Assembly: GCA_026993525.1 (NCBI GenBank)
Contig: JALWSS010000092.1
Location: 1-64,000 of the forward strand
DNA length: 64,000 bases
Direction of reading: 5' to 3'
Source of the DNA: Saprospiraceae bacterium
GTDB taxonomy: Bacteria > Bacteroidota > Bacteroidia > Chitinophagales > Saprospiraceae
Within the stretch, counting starts at the first letter, position 1. The number at the start of each line of letters is the position of its first letter. The notes under the pieces are model-generated. The model saw nothing but the letters and a program-made list of their open reading frames with translations, made no database searches and had not been told where the DNA came from. The position numbers and the translations under genes are program-made. Shown one piece after another: positions 23,564-31,470 of the stretch.

Positions 23564-24808
23564 TCAGGATTCTGAAGGATTCATCACCTTGCCCATGAAA
23601 AGGATGCTGTTGGTCTTGTTGTCTCTTATTACGAAGAAAAACGGGTGGTCGGCTTTGAACAGGACAGGGAACTGTGCCGATGTTTCCACGATGATCACGA
23701 CCGTCACCGCTGCGGCCTCTGTTCCTTCTTCGTTAACTTCGAGGAAGGCTTTGTGAATCACGTCGTCAATTTTGACACCGCCACCTGCGACCATATTGCT
23801 GAAATCAGCAGCGTCAGAAAACGCCAGGCCCATGCCCATATCTGACAAGGTGCGTTTCAGTTTGGCGCCGTACTCCAATTTGAATTTCGGGAAATACAGT
23901 TCCATGTTCTGATTGCTGAATTTCGACAGCCACAGCTCATAATTCTCCGGTGTCAGAGCGGATATCACATGCTCCACATCTTTTCCTTCCTTCGGTAAAA
24001 ACACGGTCATGGAGAAAATGGAGTCGCCGTATGGGAGGTCCACAGCCTGAAACAAATCGTTCTCGAAATAGGGGAAATTGCCCTCAGGAATGTGCATCAT
24101 GTCCACTTCGGGTTCTCCGGCCGCTGCGTAAAAGGGCATGGGCCCGGTCAGTTCGGGGTCGAATTTTGCCTGCCAGCTGCCTTTGAAATAAATGGCATTG
24201 ATCAGCAGCATGACCACGCTTCCGGGCAGTTCTGTCAGCGCCTCCTCGATCAGCCCATCTGTATTGTCAGAAACCCAGAGGTTCACTTTCTCTATGGCAC
24301 CCTGAAGGTCTGCACGGAAGTCCGTAGGGTGCACTTCGCTGGCGTAATAGTTTTCATTCAATTGCAAAAACTCATCGAGCACGGGATAATCCGTTTGTGG
24401 CCAGATACTCTGGGCCAGTTTGAGTTTGGTGAGCGGGTCCAACTGGGGCAGGATTTCCAGAAGTGTTTTGTAGTCCTTGTTCACCTGGGCCGTTGGCAGG
24501 TCGTCAATTTTCAGGGTGTTGCGCATATCCGCCAGGGTTTGTCCGGCGGCGCCGTTGGTGGTCATGCTCAGCGCTGTGGAGATGCTGAACGGGGAGACAA
24601 AGATGTTCTTGCCGGCTTCTTCTTCAGAATTGAGTTGTTTGAAAAATGCGATGGCAAAATCGCCATTGGCGGCTGTGAGGTCACATACCGTTGGAGCATC
24701 ATCGCAATTGAAATCAACTCCTTCGGGCAAAGCGATGTTCTCCTTCTCACATTGGGTAAAAAACAGGGGCAAAAGCAACAGGCCGAAAACCGAAAGGATA
24801 CTTTTCAT
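23564..24808 (-). CDS. Serpin (serine protease inhibitor), probable lipoprotein
   Basis: 414 residues, full serpin length. The N-terminus MKSILSVFGLLLLPLFFTQC followed by EKE looks like a Bacteroidota lipoprotein signal, though Gln at -1 is unusual. Serpin core motifs: NIFVSPFSISTALSM, INAIYFKGSWQAKFD, and the hinge EEGTEAAAVT, which has the small residues required for loop insertion, so it should be inhibitory. By alignment of the loop to FKADHPFFF the P1 region falls around VETS. Probably anchored in the envelope and protecting against serine or cysteine proteases. The frame is open 14 codons upstream; the ATG at 24806-24808 places the signal first. Confidence 0.93.
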   Translation of the reverse strand: MKSILSVFGLLLLPLFFTQCEKENIALPEGVDFNCDDAPTVCDLTAANGDFAIAFFKQLNSEEEAGKNIFVSPFSISTALSMTTNGAAGQTLADMRNTLKIDDLPTAQVNKDYKTLLEILPQLDPLTKLKLAQSIWPQTDYPVLDEFLQLNENYYASEVHPTDFRADLQGAIEKVNLWVSDNTDGLIEEALTELPGSVVMLLINAIYFKGSWQAKFDPELTGPMPFYAAAGEPEVDMMHIPEGNFPYFENDLFQAVDLPYGDSIFSMTVFLPKEGKDVEHVISALTPENYELWLSKFSNQNMELYFPKFKLEYGAKLKRTLSDMGMGLAFSDAADFSNMVAGGGVKIDDVIHKAFLEVNEEGTEAAAVTVVIIVETSAQFPVLFKADHPFFFVIRDNKTNSILFMGKVMNPSES

Positions 24809-24963
24809 GTCGATTGTTTTTGGTTCATTCAGGCAGACATCCGATGCCAAAAGATCGTTGGGTACACGAATGATTTTTATCCGAAGGTAATTTTACTTTG
24901 TTAACCGCATTTTTCACAGAAATTTGCGCTCCCCGATTCAGTAAGGGCTATAAACACCACAAA

Positions 24964-26643
24964 ATGAGCAACAACACAGAAACACCGGAGAAAGAACCCC
25001 TCAATTTTTTAGAGGAAATTATTGAAAGAGACCTTGCCGAAGGAAAAAACGACGGCGCTGTCCGTACCCGTTTCCCGCCGGAGCCCAACGGCTACCTGCA
25101 CATCGGGCATGCCAGTGCCATCTGTATCAACTTTGGTCTGGCGCAGAAATACAATGGCACCTGCAACCTCCGCTTCGACGACACCAACCCCGTTACCGAA
25201 GAAACAGAATACGTGGAGAGCATCCTGAGTGATGTCAGGTGGCTGGGCTTTGAGCCGGACAACATCTTTTACGCCTCCGACTATTTCGGAAAGCTGTATG
25301 ATTTTGCGGTTAAACTGATCAGAAAGGGCCTGGCTTACGTGGATGATTCAACCGCCGAAGAAATTGCACGGATGAAAGGTACCCCCACCCAACCCGGTGA
25401 AGAAAGCCCCTACCGCAATCGCAGCGTGGAGGAAAACCTGGACCTGTTTGAGCGCATGCGCAAGGGGGAGTTCAAAGAGGGAAGCCGGGTACTCAGGGCT
25501 AAAATTGACATGGCCTCTCCCAACATGATCATGCGCGATCCGGTGCTCTACCGCATCAAATTTGCCCACCACCACCGCACCGGCGACGAATGGTGTATCT
25601 ACCCGCTCTATGACATGGCTCACGGCCAGTGCGATTCCATCGAGAAAATAACGCATTCCATCTGCACCCTCGAATTTGCCCCACACCGGGAGCTGTACGA
25701 CTGGCTCATAGAGCATTTGGAGATTTTTCCGAGCAAACAGTACGAATTTGCCCGCCGCAACCTCACCTACACAGTGATGTCCAAACGGAAACTGCTCCAA
25801 TTGGTGAACGAAAAATACGTGGCCGGCTGGGACGATCCCCGCATGCCCACCATCTCTGCCATGCGCCGCCGGGGCTACCCACCGGCTGCCATCCGGGAAT
25901 TTGTAAAGCGCATCGGTGTCAGCAAACGGGAGAACATCGTGGACATCAGCCTGTTGGAGTTCTGTGTTCGTGAGGAACTCAACAAAGTGTCAAACCGGGT
26001 GATGGCCGTGTTGGACCCCATCAAAGTGGTGCTCACCAATTACCCGGAAGGACAAACCGAAACACTGCAAACCGAAAACAATCCCGAAGATCCCGATGGA
26101 GGTACCCGTGAATTGCCGTTCTCCCGTGAATTGTGGATCGAGCAGGGCGACTTCATGGAGGATGCTCCAAAGAAATTCTTCCGTCTGAAGCCCGGCGGCC
26201 TGGTACGCCTGAAAAGCGCATACATCATCCAATGCGACGAGGTGGTGAAAAACGACGCCGGCGAGATCACGGAACTCCGTTGCACCTACTTCCCGGAATC
26301 AAAAAGCGGACAGGACACTTCGGGCCTTCGGCCCAAAGCCACCATTCACTGGCTGTCAGTACCCCACGCCATCAGGGCAGAGGTGCGGCTCTACGACCGG
26401 CTCTTCCAGGTGGAAGACCCTTCTTCCGACCCACGGGATTTCAAAGAACTGCTGAACCCCGAATCCCTGGTTGTGAGAAACGCCTGGCTGGAACCCAGCC
26501 TCGCCAACGTACACCCCGGCGAGTACTACCAGTTCATCCGCCTCGGCTATTTCACCCCGGACCCGGACAGCCAACCCGGCAAGCCCGTCTTCAACCGCAC
26601 CGCCACCCTTCGGGATAATTGGGCAAAGATGAAGGGGAAGTGA
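24964..26643 (+). CDS. glnS: Glutaminyl-tRNA synthetase
   Basis: 559 residues, normal length. Class I signatures: [13 protein letters not shown] (HIGH) and VMSKRKL (KMSKS equivalent); [16 protein letters not shown] and the C-terminal anticodon-binding beta-barrels typical of GlnRS rather than GluRS. It charges tRNA-Gln with glutamine in the cytoplasm. The ATG at 24964 is preferred; the frame is open back to a TTG at 24898. A TTACTTTG box about 65 bp upstream may be its promoter, divergent from the serpin. The 3' end abuts a 93-bp tandem hairpin array. Confidence 0.98.
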   Translation: MSNNTETPEKEPLNFLEEIIERDLAEGKNDGAVRTRFPPEPNGYLHIGHASAICINFGLAQKYNGTCNLRFDDTNPVTEETEYVESILSDVRWLGFEPDNIFYASDYFGKLYDFAVKLIRKGLAYVDDSTAEEIARMKGTPTQPGEESPYRNRSVEENLDLFERMRKGEFKEGSRVLRAKIDMASPNMIMRDPVLYRIKFAHHHRTGDEWCIYPLYDMAHGQCDSIEKITHSICTLEFAPHRELYDWLIEHLEIFPSKQYEFARRNLTYTVMSKRKLLQLVNEKYVAGWDDPRMPTISAMRRRGYPPAAIREFVKRIGVSKRENIVDISLLEFCVREELNKVSNRVMAVLDPIKVVLTNYPEGQTETLQTENNPEDPDGGTRELPFSRELWIEQGDFMEDAPKKFFRLKPGGLVRLKSAYIIQCDEVVKNDAGEITELRCTYFPESKSGQDTSGLRPKATIHWLSVPHAIRAEVRLYDRLFQVEDPSSDPRDFKELLNPESLVVRNAWLEPSLANVHPGEYYQFIRLGYFTPDPDSQPGKPVFNRTATLRDNWAKMKGK

Positions 26644-26647
26644 CTGT

Positions 26648-27046
26648 CAGGCGCTGACTTTCGGTCAGCTCCTGAATTCGAATCTTCAGTGCAATAAAAA
26701 CAGGAGCTATCTGAAAGTTAGCTCCTGTAATGGTGACCTTCAGGCGCTGACTTCCGGTCAGCTCCTGAATTCGAATCTTCAGTGCAATAAAAACAGGAGC
26801 TATCAGAAAGTTAGCTCCTGTAATAGTGACCTTCAGGCGCTGACTTCCGGTCAGTTCCTGAATTCGAATCTTCAGTGCAATAAAAACAGGAGCTATCTGA
26901 AAGTTAGTTCCTGTAATGGTGACCGTCAGGCGCTGACTTTCGGTCAGCTCCTGAATTCGAATCTTCAGTGCAATAAAAACAGGAGCTATCTGAAAGTTAG
27001 CCCCTGTAATGGTGACCGTCAGGTGCTGACTTTCGGTCAGCTCCTG
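26648..27046. repeat. 93-bp tandem array of two alternating hairpins (about 4.3 units)
   Basis: Each 93-bp unit has hairpin A (arms CAGGCGCTGAC and GTCAGCTCCTG; at 26648, 26741, 26834, 26927, 27020, each 27 bp) and hairpin B (arms CAGGAGCTA and TTAGCTCCTG; at 26701, 26794, 26887, 26980). On the minus strand every hairpin B is followed by TTTTTATT, making four tandem intrinsic terminators directed towards glnS. The period is a multiple of three, so a spurious repeated 31-residue frame stays open on the minus strand. Single copies of A and B lie at 27886 and 27941, and A also at 20710-20751 and 35440-35481. Confidence 0.9.
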
Positions 27047-27047
27047 A

Positions 27048-27191
27048 ATTATACTCGACTCGAAGTGGTTTGAGAATAACCCCTCACTCTCGTCAAGTAA
27101 GGATGGGGAGTTTGTGTCCCGATCCCGTCCCGAAATTCTTCGGGATCGGGATTCGGGATCGCCGCCCAAACCACTTCGTTTTGAGAATATC
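27048..27191. mobile_element. MITE-like element, copy 2 (inverted relative to 6992-7100)
   Basis: Left end ATTATACTCGACTCGAAGTG, right end CCAAACCACTTCGTTTTGAG; the ends are inverted repeats of about 30 bp that match those of the element at 6992-7100. The internal sequence CGTCAAGT...GGATGGG and the GGGATCGCCGCCC part match copy 1 in reverse orientation, with an extra CCCGA palindrome (27121-27145) inserted. It is non-coding. Its right end supplies the TTTG at 27180-27183 used in the following promoter. Confidence 0.7.
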
Positions 27192-27212
27192 TTCCAAAAA
27201 CACTTAGCTTTG
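27180..27212 (+). promoter_or_regulatory. Promoter of the toxin-antitoxin operon (TTTG-N21-TAGCTTTG)
   Basis: TTTG at 27180-27183 and TAGCTTTG at 27205-27212 fit the Bacteroidota TTTG / TAnnTTTG consensus with a 21-bp spacer; the antitoxin ATG is 20 bp downstream. The -33 box lies inside the right end of the MITE-like element. Confidence 0.6.
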
Positions 27213-27232
27213 AAAGGCAAAAGAATATTTGT

Positions 27233-27496
27233 ATGGATATCAGGGCAGAAAAAGTTTGGCTGATTGAACAGATTTCCAAAATCAGTGATGAGCGCTTACT
27301 CAAAGCGCTGAGAGGCCTGTTGGAATGCGTTGCTCAAAAGGAAGAGGATAATTCAGAGCAGGACTTTTGGGACGAACTCTCCGATGAGCAAAAAAAGAGA
27401 ATTGAAATGGCCATCCAGGAAATGGATGAAGGGAAAGGAATTCCACATGATGTGGTAATGGAAGAATACAGGACCAGGTATTCGAAAGAAAAATGA
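27233..27496 (+). CDS. Antitoxin of a ParE/RelE-type toxin-antitoxin module
   Basis: 87 residues, acidic and helical, with an N-terminal helix pair (VWLIEQISKISDERLLKAL) and the DFWDELSDEQKKRIEMAIQEMDEGKG segment typical of Bacteroidota antitoxin components paired with ParE-like toxins, ending in a flexible toxin-wrapping tail. It overlaps the toxin gene by 4 bp (ATGA), the usual sign of translational coupling. Such antitoxins neutralise the toxin and repress the operon. It is located in a repeat-dense island between glnS and a lipoprotein gene. Confidence 0.85.
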   Translation: MDIRAEKVWLIEQISKISDERLLKALRGLLECVAQKEEDNSEQDFWDELSDEQKKRIEMAIQEMDEGKGIPHDVVMEEYRTRYSKEK

Positions 27497-27792
27497 GTTA
27501 TTCAGTAAAATGGGCTCCTGAAGCTAAGAAAGAGTTTGACCAATTATTGGATTATCTTGAATTCCGCTTTGGACTCAAAGCTGTGCTGAATTTCATTGAA
27601 AAGACAGACAAAGTAATCGGCTACATTTCAGAAAGGCCTGACATTTTTCCAGTGTTATCAGTAAGGTCTGGTATACACAAGGGTTTTGTCACCGAACACA
27701 CATCATTGTTTTACAGAGTTTCTAATGAGGAAGTCCAGATCCTACATTTTTGGGATAACCGAAAAGACCCTGATACATTGCAGTTTGACTAA
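27493..27792 (+). CDS. ParE/RelE-superfamily toxin
   Basis: 99 residues, the normal length. The pattern SVKWAPEAKKEFDQLLDYLEFRFG, then helix pair, SVRSGIHKGFVTEHTSLFYRV and VQILHFWDNRKDPDTL is that of ParE-like toxins (basic beta-sheet core, DNRqdP tail). Either gyrase poisoning (ParE) or mRNA cleavage (RelE/HigB) is possible; the DxRxDP ending favours the ParE-like branch. Translationally coupled to the antitoxin. Followed by hairpins that act as terminators. Confidence 0.88.
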   Translation: MSYSVKWAPEAKKEFDQLLDYLEFRFGLKAVLNFIEKTDKVIGYISERPDIFPVLSVRSGIHKGFVTEHTSLFYRVSNEEVQILHFWDNRKDPDTLQFD

Positions 27793-27831
27793 TAGTAGCC
27801 GAATGAATTTTCCTATGGCTAATGAAAAAAT

Positions 27832-28032
27832 GAAGGCACCCACGATCCCGTGAGTGCCTTCTGAAGTTTTACTCAGCTCAATTCTCAGGCGCTGACTTCC
27901 GGTCAGCTCCTGAATTTCAACCCACACCTCTTGAGAAAAAAGGCGCTATCTGGGAGTTAGTTCCTGCGATAAAAACGAAGGCACCCACGATCCCGTGAGT
28001 GCCTTCTGAAGTTTTACTCAGCTCAATTTTCA
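27832..28032. terminator. Duplicated bidirectional terminator hairpins with REP-like copies between
   Basis: A 56-bp segment occurs twice in direct orientation (27832-27887 and 27977-28032). Each copy contains arms AAGGCACCCACG and CGTGAGTGCCTT (27833-27860; 27978-28005). On the minus strand both are followed by a T-run (TTCATTTTTTC and TTCGTTTTTATC), on the plus strand by a weaker TTTT. Between them sit one hairpin A (27886-27912) and one hairpin B variant (27941-27966). They would terminate both the toxin operon and the convergent lipoprotein gene. Confidence 0.7.
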
Positions 28033-28037
28033 ATCTC

Positions 28038-28856
28038 TTATTTCCACCATTTTTTGATCAGGATCACGTGTTGGGTGCCATCGGGAGCGGTCAGGATGGC
28101 CTTGCGGTCGCAGTTGCCATTGCCATAGTCAATGGTGACGGTTTTGTCTTCCACGGTGAGGCTGAGCACACCGGCCACGCGCCAGGGGCAGCTTTTTTTG
28201 CGGATTACCGGTTCCAGAATTTCGGTGGAGAAAGCCTTGCCGTGGCGGTTTACACCGCTGCTGCCACCGGTAATGGCGTACACATTGTCGAAGCAGGGGG
28301 GGGTGTCAGCACCTTCGATCTGTGTGATGAAGTGGTCGGCCTGCCAGGTGGCAACATCGCCGTTGGGGAAGGTGATCTGACCCTCAACGGTGCGCTGGAA
28401 AGTCATGTTGCCATCGGCGTCGGGGCCGAGGTTGGTCAGGGTTTTGGTGCCCTCGATCTGGGCATCGTCAATGAAAAAATCCACAAAGGTGGTGGTGCGG
28501 GTGGCACCTTCGTTGCTCATGGTATCACTGACGGTAACCACGATCTGGCCTTTGCGGATGCGGCCGTGGGGTCCTTCGCAGCCGTCGCCGAAATCAATGG
28601 TGATGGTGCGCGGGTAGGAACCGTCGTCAGGTTCTACGGTAACTTCGGGGCAGTCCTGGCCGGCGCCACGGGTCTCGATGGCCAGGTCCACCTGGTCTTC
28701 AACGTCGCCGTACAAATCTTCGGAAGTGGTCTGGTCGGTGGAAGCCACCATCTGTTCGGAATCTTCAAAGCCAAGGGTGAGATCGTCTTTGTTGCAAGCG
28801 GTGAGAAAAACGCCCAATGCAAGGGCAAGTGCAGCAAACCATTTGATCTGTTTCAT
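28038..28856 (-). CDS. Secreted lipoprotein of unknown function
   Basis: 272 residues. Lipoprotein signal peptide ending VFLTAC with NKDD after the Cys, which is a typical Bacteroidota outer-surface export context (acidic residues after Cys). The mature part is beta-rich and Asp/Gly-rich (ITIDFGDGCEGPHGRIRKGQI; VTIDYGNGNCDRKAIL), with four further cysteines. It resembles a group of Bacteroidota lipoproteins of unknown role; I cannot give a function. Ends beside the duplicated terminators. Confidence 0.7.
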   Translation of the reverse strand: MKQIKWFAALALALGVFLTACNKDDLTLGFEDSEQMVASTDQTTSEDLYGDVEDQVDLAIETRGAGQDCPEVTVEPDDGSYPRTITIDFGDGCEGPHGRIRKGQIVVTVSDTMSNEGATRTTTFVDFFIDDAQIEGTKTLTNLGPDADGNMTFQRTVEGQITFPNGDVATWQADHFITQIEGADTPPCFDNVYAITGGSSGVNRHGKAFSTEILEPVIRKKSCPWRVAGVLSLTVEDKTVTIDYGNGNCDRKAILTAPDGTQHVILIKKWWK

Positions 28857-29016
28857 AACGGGTTACTTTTTTTGGTTGATGAAAAATTTGGGAGAAATGG
28901 GCAGCTGTTGATGTGCACCTCAACAACTGCCCGGGAGTTTGTCAAAATCCGGCCCCCTGACCAATCCGGCAAAGAGGAGTTTAATGAACCGGGATTTTTT
29001 TTTGAGGTTTAGAGAG

Positions 29017-29108
29017 GTTTATCCCGGGACTCCCGAAAGCCGATGCCGACAACTATCGGCATCGGCTTCGGGACCGGGAGGTTTAGAGAGGTTTAGCGAG
29101 CTACCCAT
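29017..29108. repeat. Long palindrome flanked by GGTTTAGAGA words
   Basis: Arms CCGATGCCGA and TCGGCATCGG, extended outwards by CCCGAA-type bases (about 29032-29074, one bulge), sit between direct copies of GGTTTAGAGAGGTTTA. This is one of the CCCGA-type palindromes seen in several gaps of this window. Confidence 0.65.
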
Positions 29109-29212
29109 TACCCACAAATCCACCATTCCGGTTCTGAGAGTTCTGCAAGCGTAGTACACTCATGAAGTTACCGAGGCGTGAAAAAGTATTCTTCACCCAT
29201 CAAACATCTTGA

Positions 29213-29400
29213 AACCCCTTGTTTCAACGAGGGGTTAGCGAATTAACTCCCAATCACATCAAACATCTTTACAGAGCATCAGCATCAATTTCTATCCACA
29301 TCCCGAATTTGGTGCTAAAGCCATTCCTGATGTGATGTTTTGAATAGAAGTTGGATGTGTGTAGGGGTACTGGCAAGATTCCCGCCGTTGAAACAGCGGG
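29213..29400. repeat. Two REP-like hairpins followed by GGGTTAG
   Basis: Hairpin 1 (29213-29236) has arms AACCCC/GGGGTT around TTGTTTCAACGA; hairpin 2 (29381-29400) has arms CCCGC/GCGGG around CGTTGAAACA. Both are followed directly by TTAG, and the loops are inverted versions of each other. They may be the ends of a small palindromic element. The rest of the 827-bp gap (28857-29683) contains no supported gene. Confidence 0.5.
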
Positions 29401-29614
29401 TTAGAAGATGGCTGATGTCACCACAGTTTTTTGCCACAGCTCAGGCAACAGGGTATAAAATTTTTTTTCACGATCAATGAAGTCGGGTTGCAGAGGCATT
29501 TCCCGATGGGGTTGGGATTTGTGGGTAATCGATAGGGTTGAGAGGGGTTTACCCCATGTGCTCTCAACCCCTAACGCTGCTCCTTCTCTCGAAACTCGGT
29601 TTTGCGAAGCGACC

Positions 29615-29643
29615 AAAAAAAAATGGCGGGAAGAATCCCGCCA
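29615..29643 (-). terminator. Intrinsic terminator of glutamate dehydrogenase
   Basis: Arms TGGCGGGA and TCCCGCCA (29624-29631, 29636-29643) with loop AGAA; on the minus strand they are followed by nine Ts (29615-29623). It lies 41 bp after the dehydrogenase stop. Confidence 0.9.
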
Positions 29644-29683
29644 CAGTGATTTGAAAACAAAGTCTTGGTATCCGGACCGTCCA

Positions 29684-31126
29684 TCATGGGAAGATACCCA
29701 TTGACTGGTAGTCGGCGCCGATGAGGCGGATGGCATTGACGAATGCCGCTGTGCGCATGTCAATGTTTTCTGTCCTTGCAATGTCTCGTGTGGTGTTGTA
29801 GGCGTTGATCATTGACTCTTCCAGTCCGGAGCGAACCAGGTCAATTTCATCAGCGCCTTTGGCGATTTTCCGGATCAGGTCTTCAGGTACGTTTTTACCG
29901 GCCATTTCTTCGAAGAGCCGGATGAGGTTTTCGGTGGCCTTTTGCTCGTAGCGTTTGTCCATCCGGCCGAAGCGCATGTGTGAAAGGTTTTTCAGCCATT
30001 CGAAGTAAGAAACCGTCACACCGCCGGCATTCAGGTAAACGTCCGGAATGATCAGGATGCCTTTTTTGAGCAATATTTCTTCGGCAACAGAAGATATCGG
30101 GCCGTTGGCGGCCTCACCGATGATCTTTGCCTTGATCTTGTCGGCATTTTTGTAGTTGATCTGGTCTTCCAGCGCTGCGGGGATGAGGATGTCGCATTCC
30201 AGTTCCAGCACTTTGTCCCGGTCTTCCTGGCCGTATTTCTTAGCGTCGGAATAGTTCATGATGGAGCCGGTTTCTTTTTTAATTTCAATGAGCTTTGGAA
30301 TGTCAATTCCTTTTTCATTGTAAATGAAACCGTCAGCTTCGCCTACGGCAATGATCACCGCATCGCCTTCTTCCTGTGAGATGGCGGCCGAGAAAGAGCC
30401 CACATTGCCAAGGCCCTGCACGACGACTTTTTTGCCCGCGATGCCGGGAGAAAGTCCGAGTTTTTTCATGTCCTCTGCATTGTTGCAGGCTTCACGGAGG
30501 CCGTAGAATACGCCGCGGCCGGTTGCTTCCGTGCGGCCGCGAATACCAAATTGGTTGACGGGTTTACCGGTTACGCAACCCGCAGCATCGAGCTCATTTT
30601 CCCGAAGGGTGCGGTAGGTGTCGTAAATCCAGGCCATTTCCCGTTGGCCGGTGCCATAGTCAGGAGCCGGCACGTCAATGGAAGGGCCGATAAAATTTCT
30701 GCGCACCAGTTCGTAGGTATAGCGCCGGGTAATTCTTTCGAGGTCTTCGTCGGTGTAGTCCCAGGGGTTCACTTTCACGCCACCTTTGGCGCCGCCGAAT
30801 GGCACGTGCACAATGGCGCATTTGTAAGACATCAGGGTGGCCAGGGCCATCACCTCAAACTGGTTTACGTGGTTGCTGTATCGGATGCCCCCTTTGGTTG
30901 GCAGGCGGTGGTGGCTGTGCTGCACGCGATACGCTTCAATTACCTGCACTTCTTGTTTGCCTGTGTGTTTGTTTGTTACCTTGATGGGAAAACGGATGGC
31001 ATAGATGGCATTGCACACCTTGATCTGGTCCAACAAACCGCGCTCCAGGTACGTGTAGGGAGCGGCCTTCTCAAAGAAGTTGTCAACGGTTTGGTAAAAA
31101 CTAATTGGTTGTTTCTGCGTCGTCAT
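29684..31126 (-). CDS. Glutamate (Glu/Leu/Phe/Val-type) dehydrogenase
   Basis: 480 residues. Catalytic region KGGIRYSNHV ... VPFGGAKGGV holds the substrate-binding and catalytic lysines; the Rossmann motif is VVQGLGNVGS. Oxidative deamination of glutamate to 2-oxoglutarate with NAD(P), linking amino-acid catabolism to the TCA cycle, fits the neighbouring kynU and the nearby hutI. The frame is open 28 codons upstream, but the ATG at 31124-31126 is the natural start (MTTQKQPISFYQ). Its 5' end overlaps the ccmD 3' end by 26 bp, so it may be transcribed with the ccm genes. A strong terminator follows. Confidence 0.95.
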   Translation of the reverse strand: MTTQKQPISFYQTVDNFFEKAAPYTYLERGLLDQIKVCNAIYAIRFPIKVTNKHTGKQEVQVIEAYRVQHSHHRLPTKGGIRYSNHVNQFEVMALATLMSYKCAIVHVPFGGAKGGVKVNPWDYTDEDLERITRRYTYELVRRNFIGPSIDVPAPDYGTGQREMAWIYDTYRTLRENELDAAGCVTGKPVNQFGIRGRTEATGRGVFYGLREACNNAEDMKKLGLSPGIAGKKVVVQGLGNVGSFSAAISQEEGDAVIIAVGEADGFIYNEKGIDIPKLIEIKKETGSIMNYSDAKKYGQEDRDKVLELECDILIPAALEDQINYKNADKIKAKIIGEAANGPISSVAEEILLKKGILIIPDVYLNAGGVTVSYFEWLKNLSHMRFGRMDKRYEQKATENLIRLFEEMAGKNVPEDLIRKIAKGADEIDLVRSGLEESMINAYNTTRDIARTENIDMRTAAFVNAIRLIGADYQSMGIFP

Positions 31127-31358
31127 GATGAGAAATTTGGTTTTCCAATTTGGTGAGCTTTCGATCCAGTGAATACAGGTACAATACCATGCCGATAAAC
31201 AGGATGGCAATCACCGCCACCACCACGTACATCTTTCCCATGCTGCGCATGAAATCAGCTTCCTGTTGGGCCATCAGTGTGGTCGTGGAAAATGAGAGAA
31301 GAGCAAAACAGGCAAAAGTTCTTGCAACTGTTCGAATCATCGGTATTGAGTTGTTCAT
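31101..31358 (-). CDS. ccmD: CcmD-like small membrane protein
   Basis: 85 residues from the ATG at 31356-31358 (a second ATG at 31338-31340 is also possible). N-terminal signal-like segment, then one membrane helix (MYVVVAVIAILFIGMVLYLY) and SLDRKLTKLENQI, the typical CcmD topology and tail. CcmD supports haem transfer from the CcmABC complex to CcmE in cytochrome c maturation. Directly downstream of ccmC on the same strand (112 bp gap) and overlapping the dehydrogenase start by 26 bp. Confidence 0.75.
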   Translation of the reverse strand: MNNSIPMIRTVARTFACFALLSFSTTTLMAQQEADFMRSMGKMYVVVAVIAILFIGMVLYLYSLDRKLTKLENQISHHDDAETTN

Positions 31359-31470
31359 CCCTGTCCGAAAACGGCGGCAAAACTCGTCGAATTTTTCAGA
31401 CAACCAAAGGATGGGATGGTGATATTCGTTATCAAATTTCAAACAAAGTTGTAAGCAATTCATTCCCTTC

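Noticed and set aside
26648-27046. CRISPR array
   Set aside because: Regular 93-bp units without unique spacers; units are near identical hairpins, and no cas genes are present.
26591-27220. 209-residue leftward frame with a repeated 31-residue peptide
   Set aside because: The frame is open only because the hairpin array has a 93-bp period; it spans the glnS end, the array and the MITE-like element and has no protein-like features.
29401-29781. 126-residue leftward frame overlapping the gdh 3' end
   Set aside because: It crosses the gdh terminator and coding end in another frame; no start or family, probably chance.
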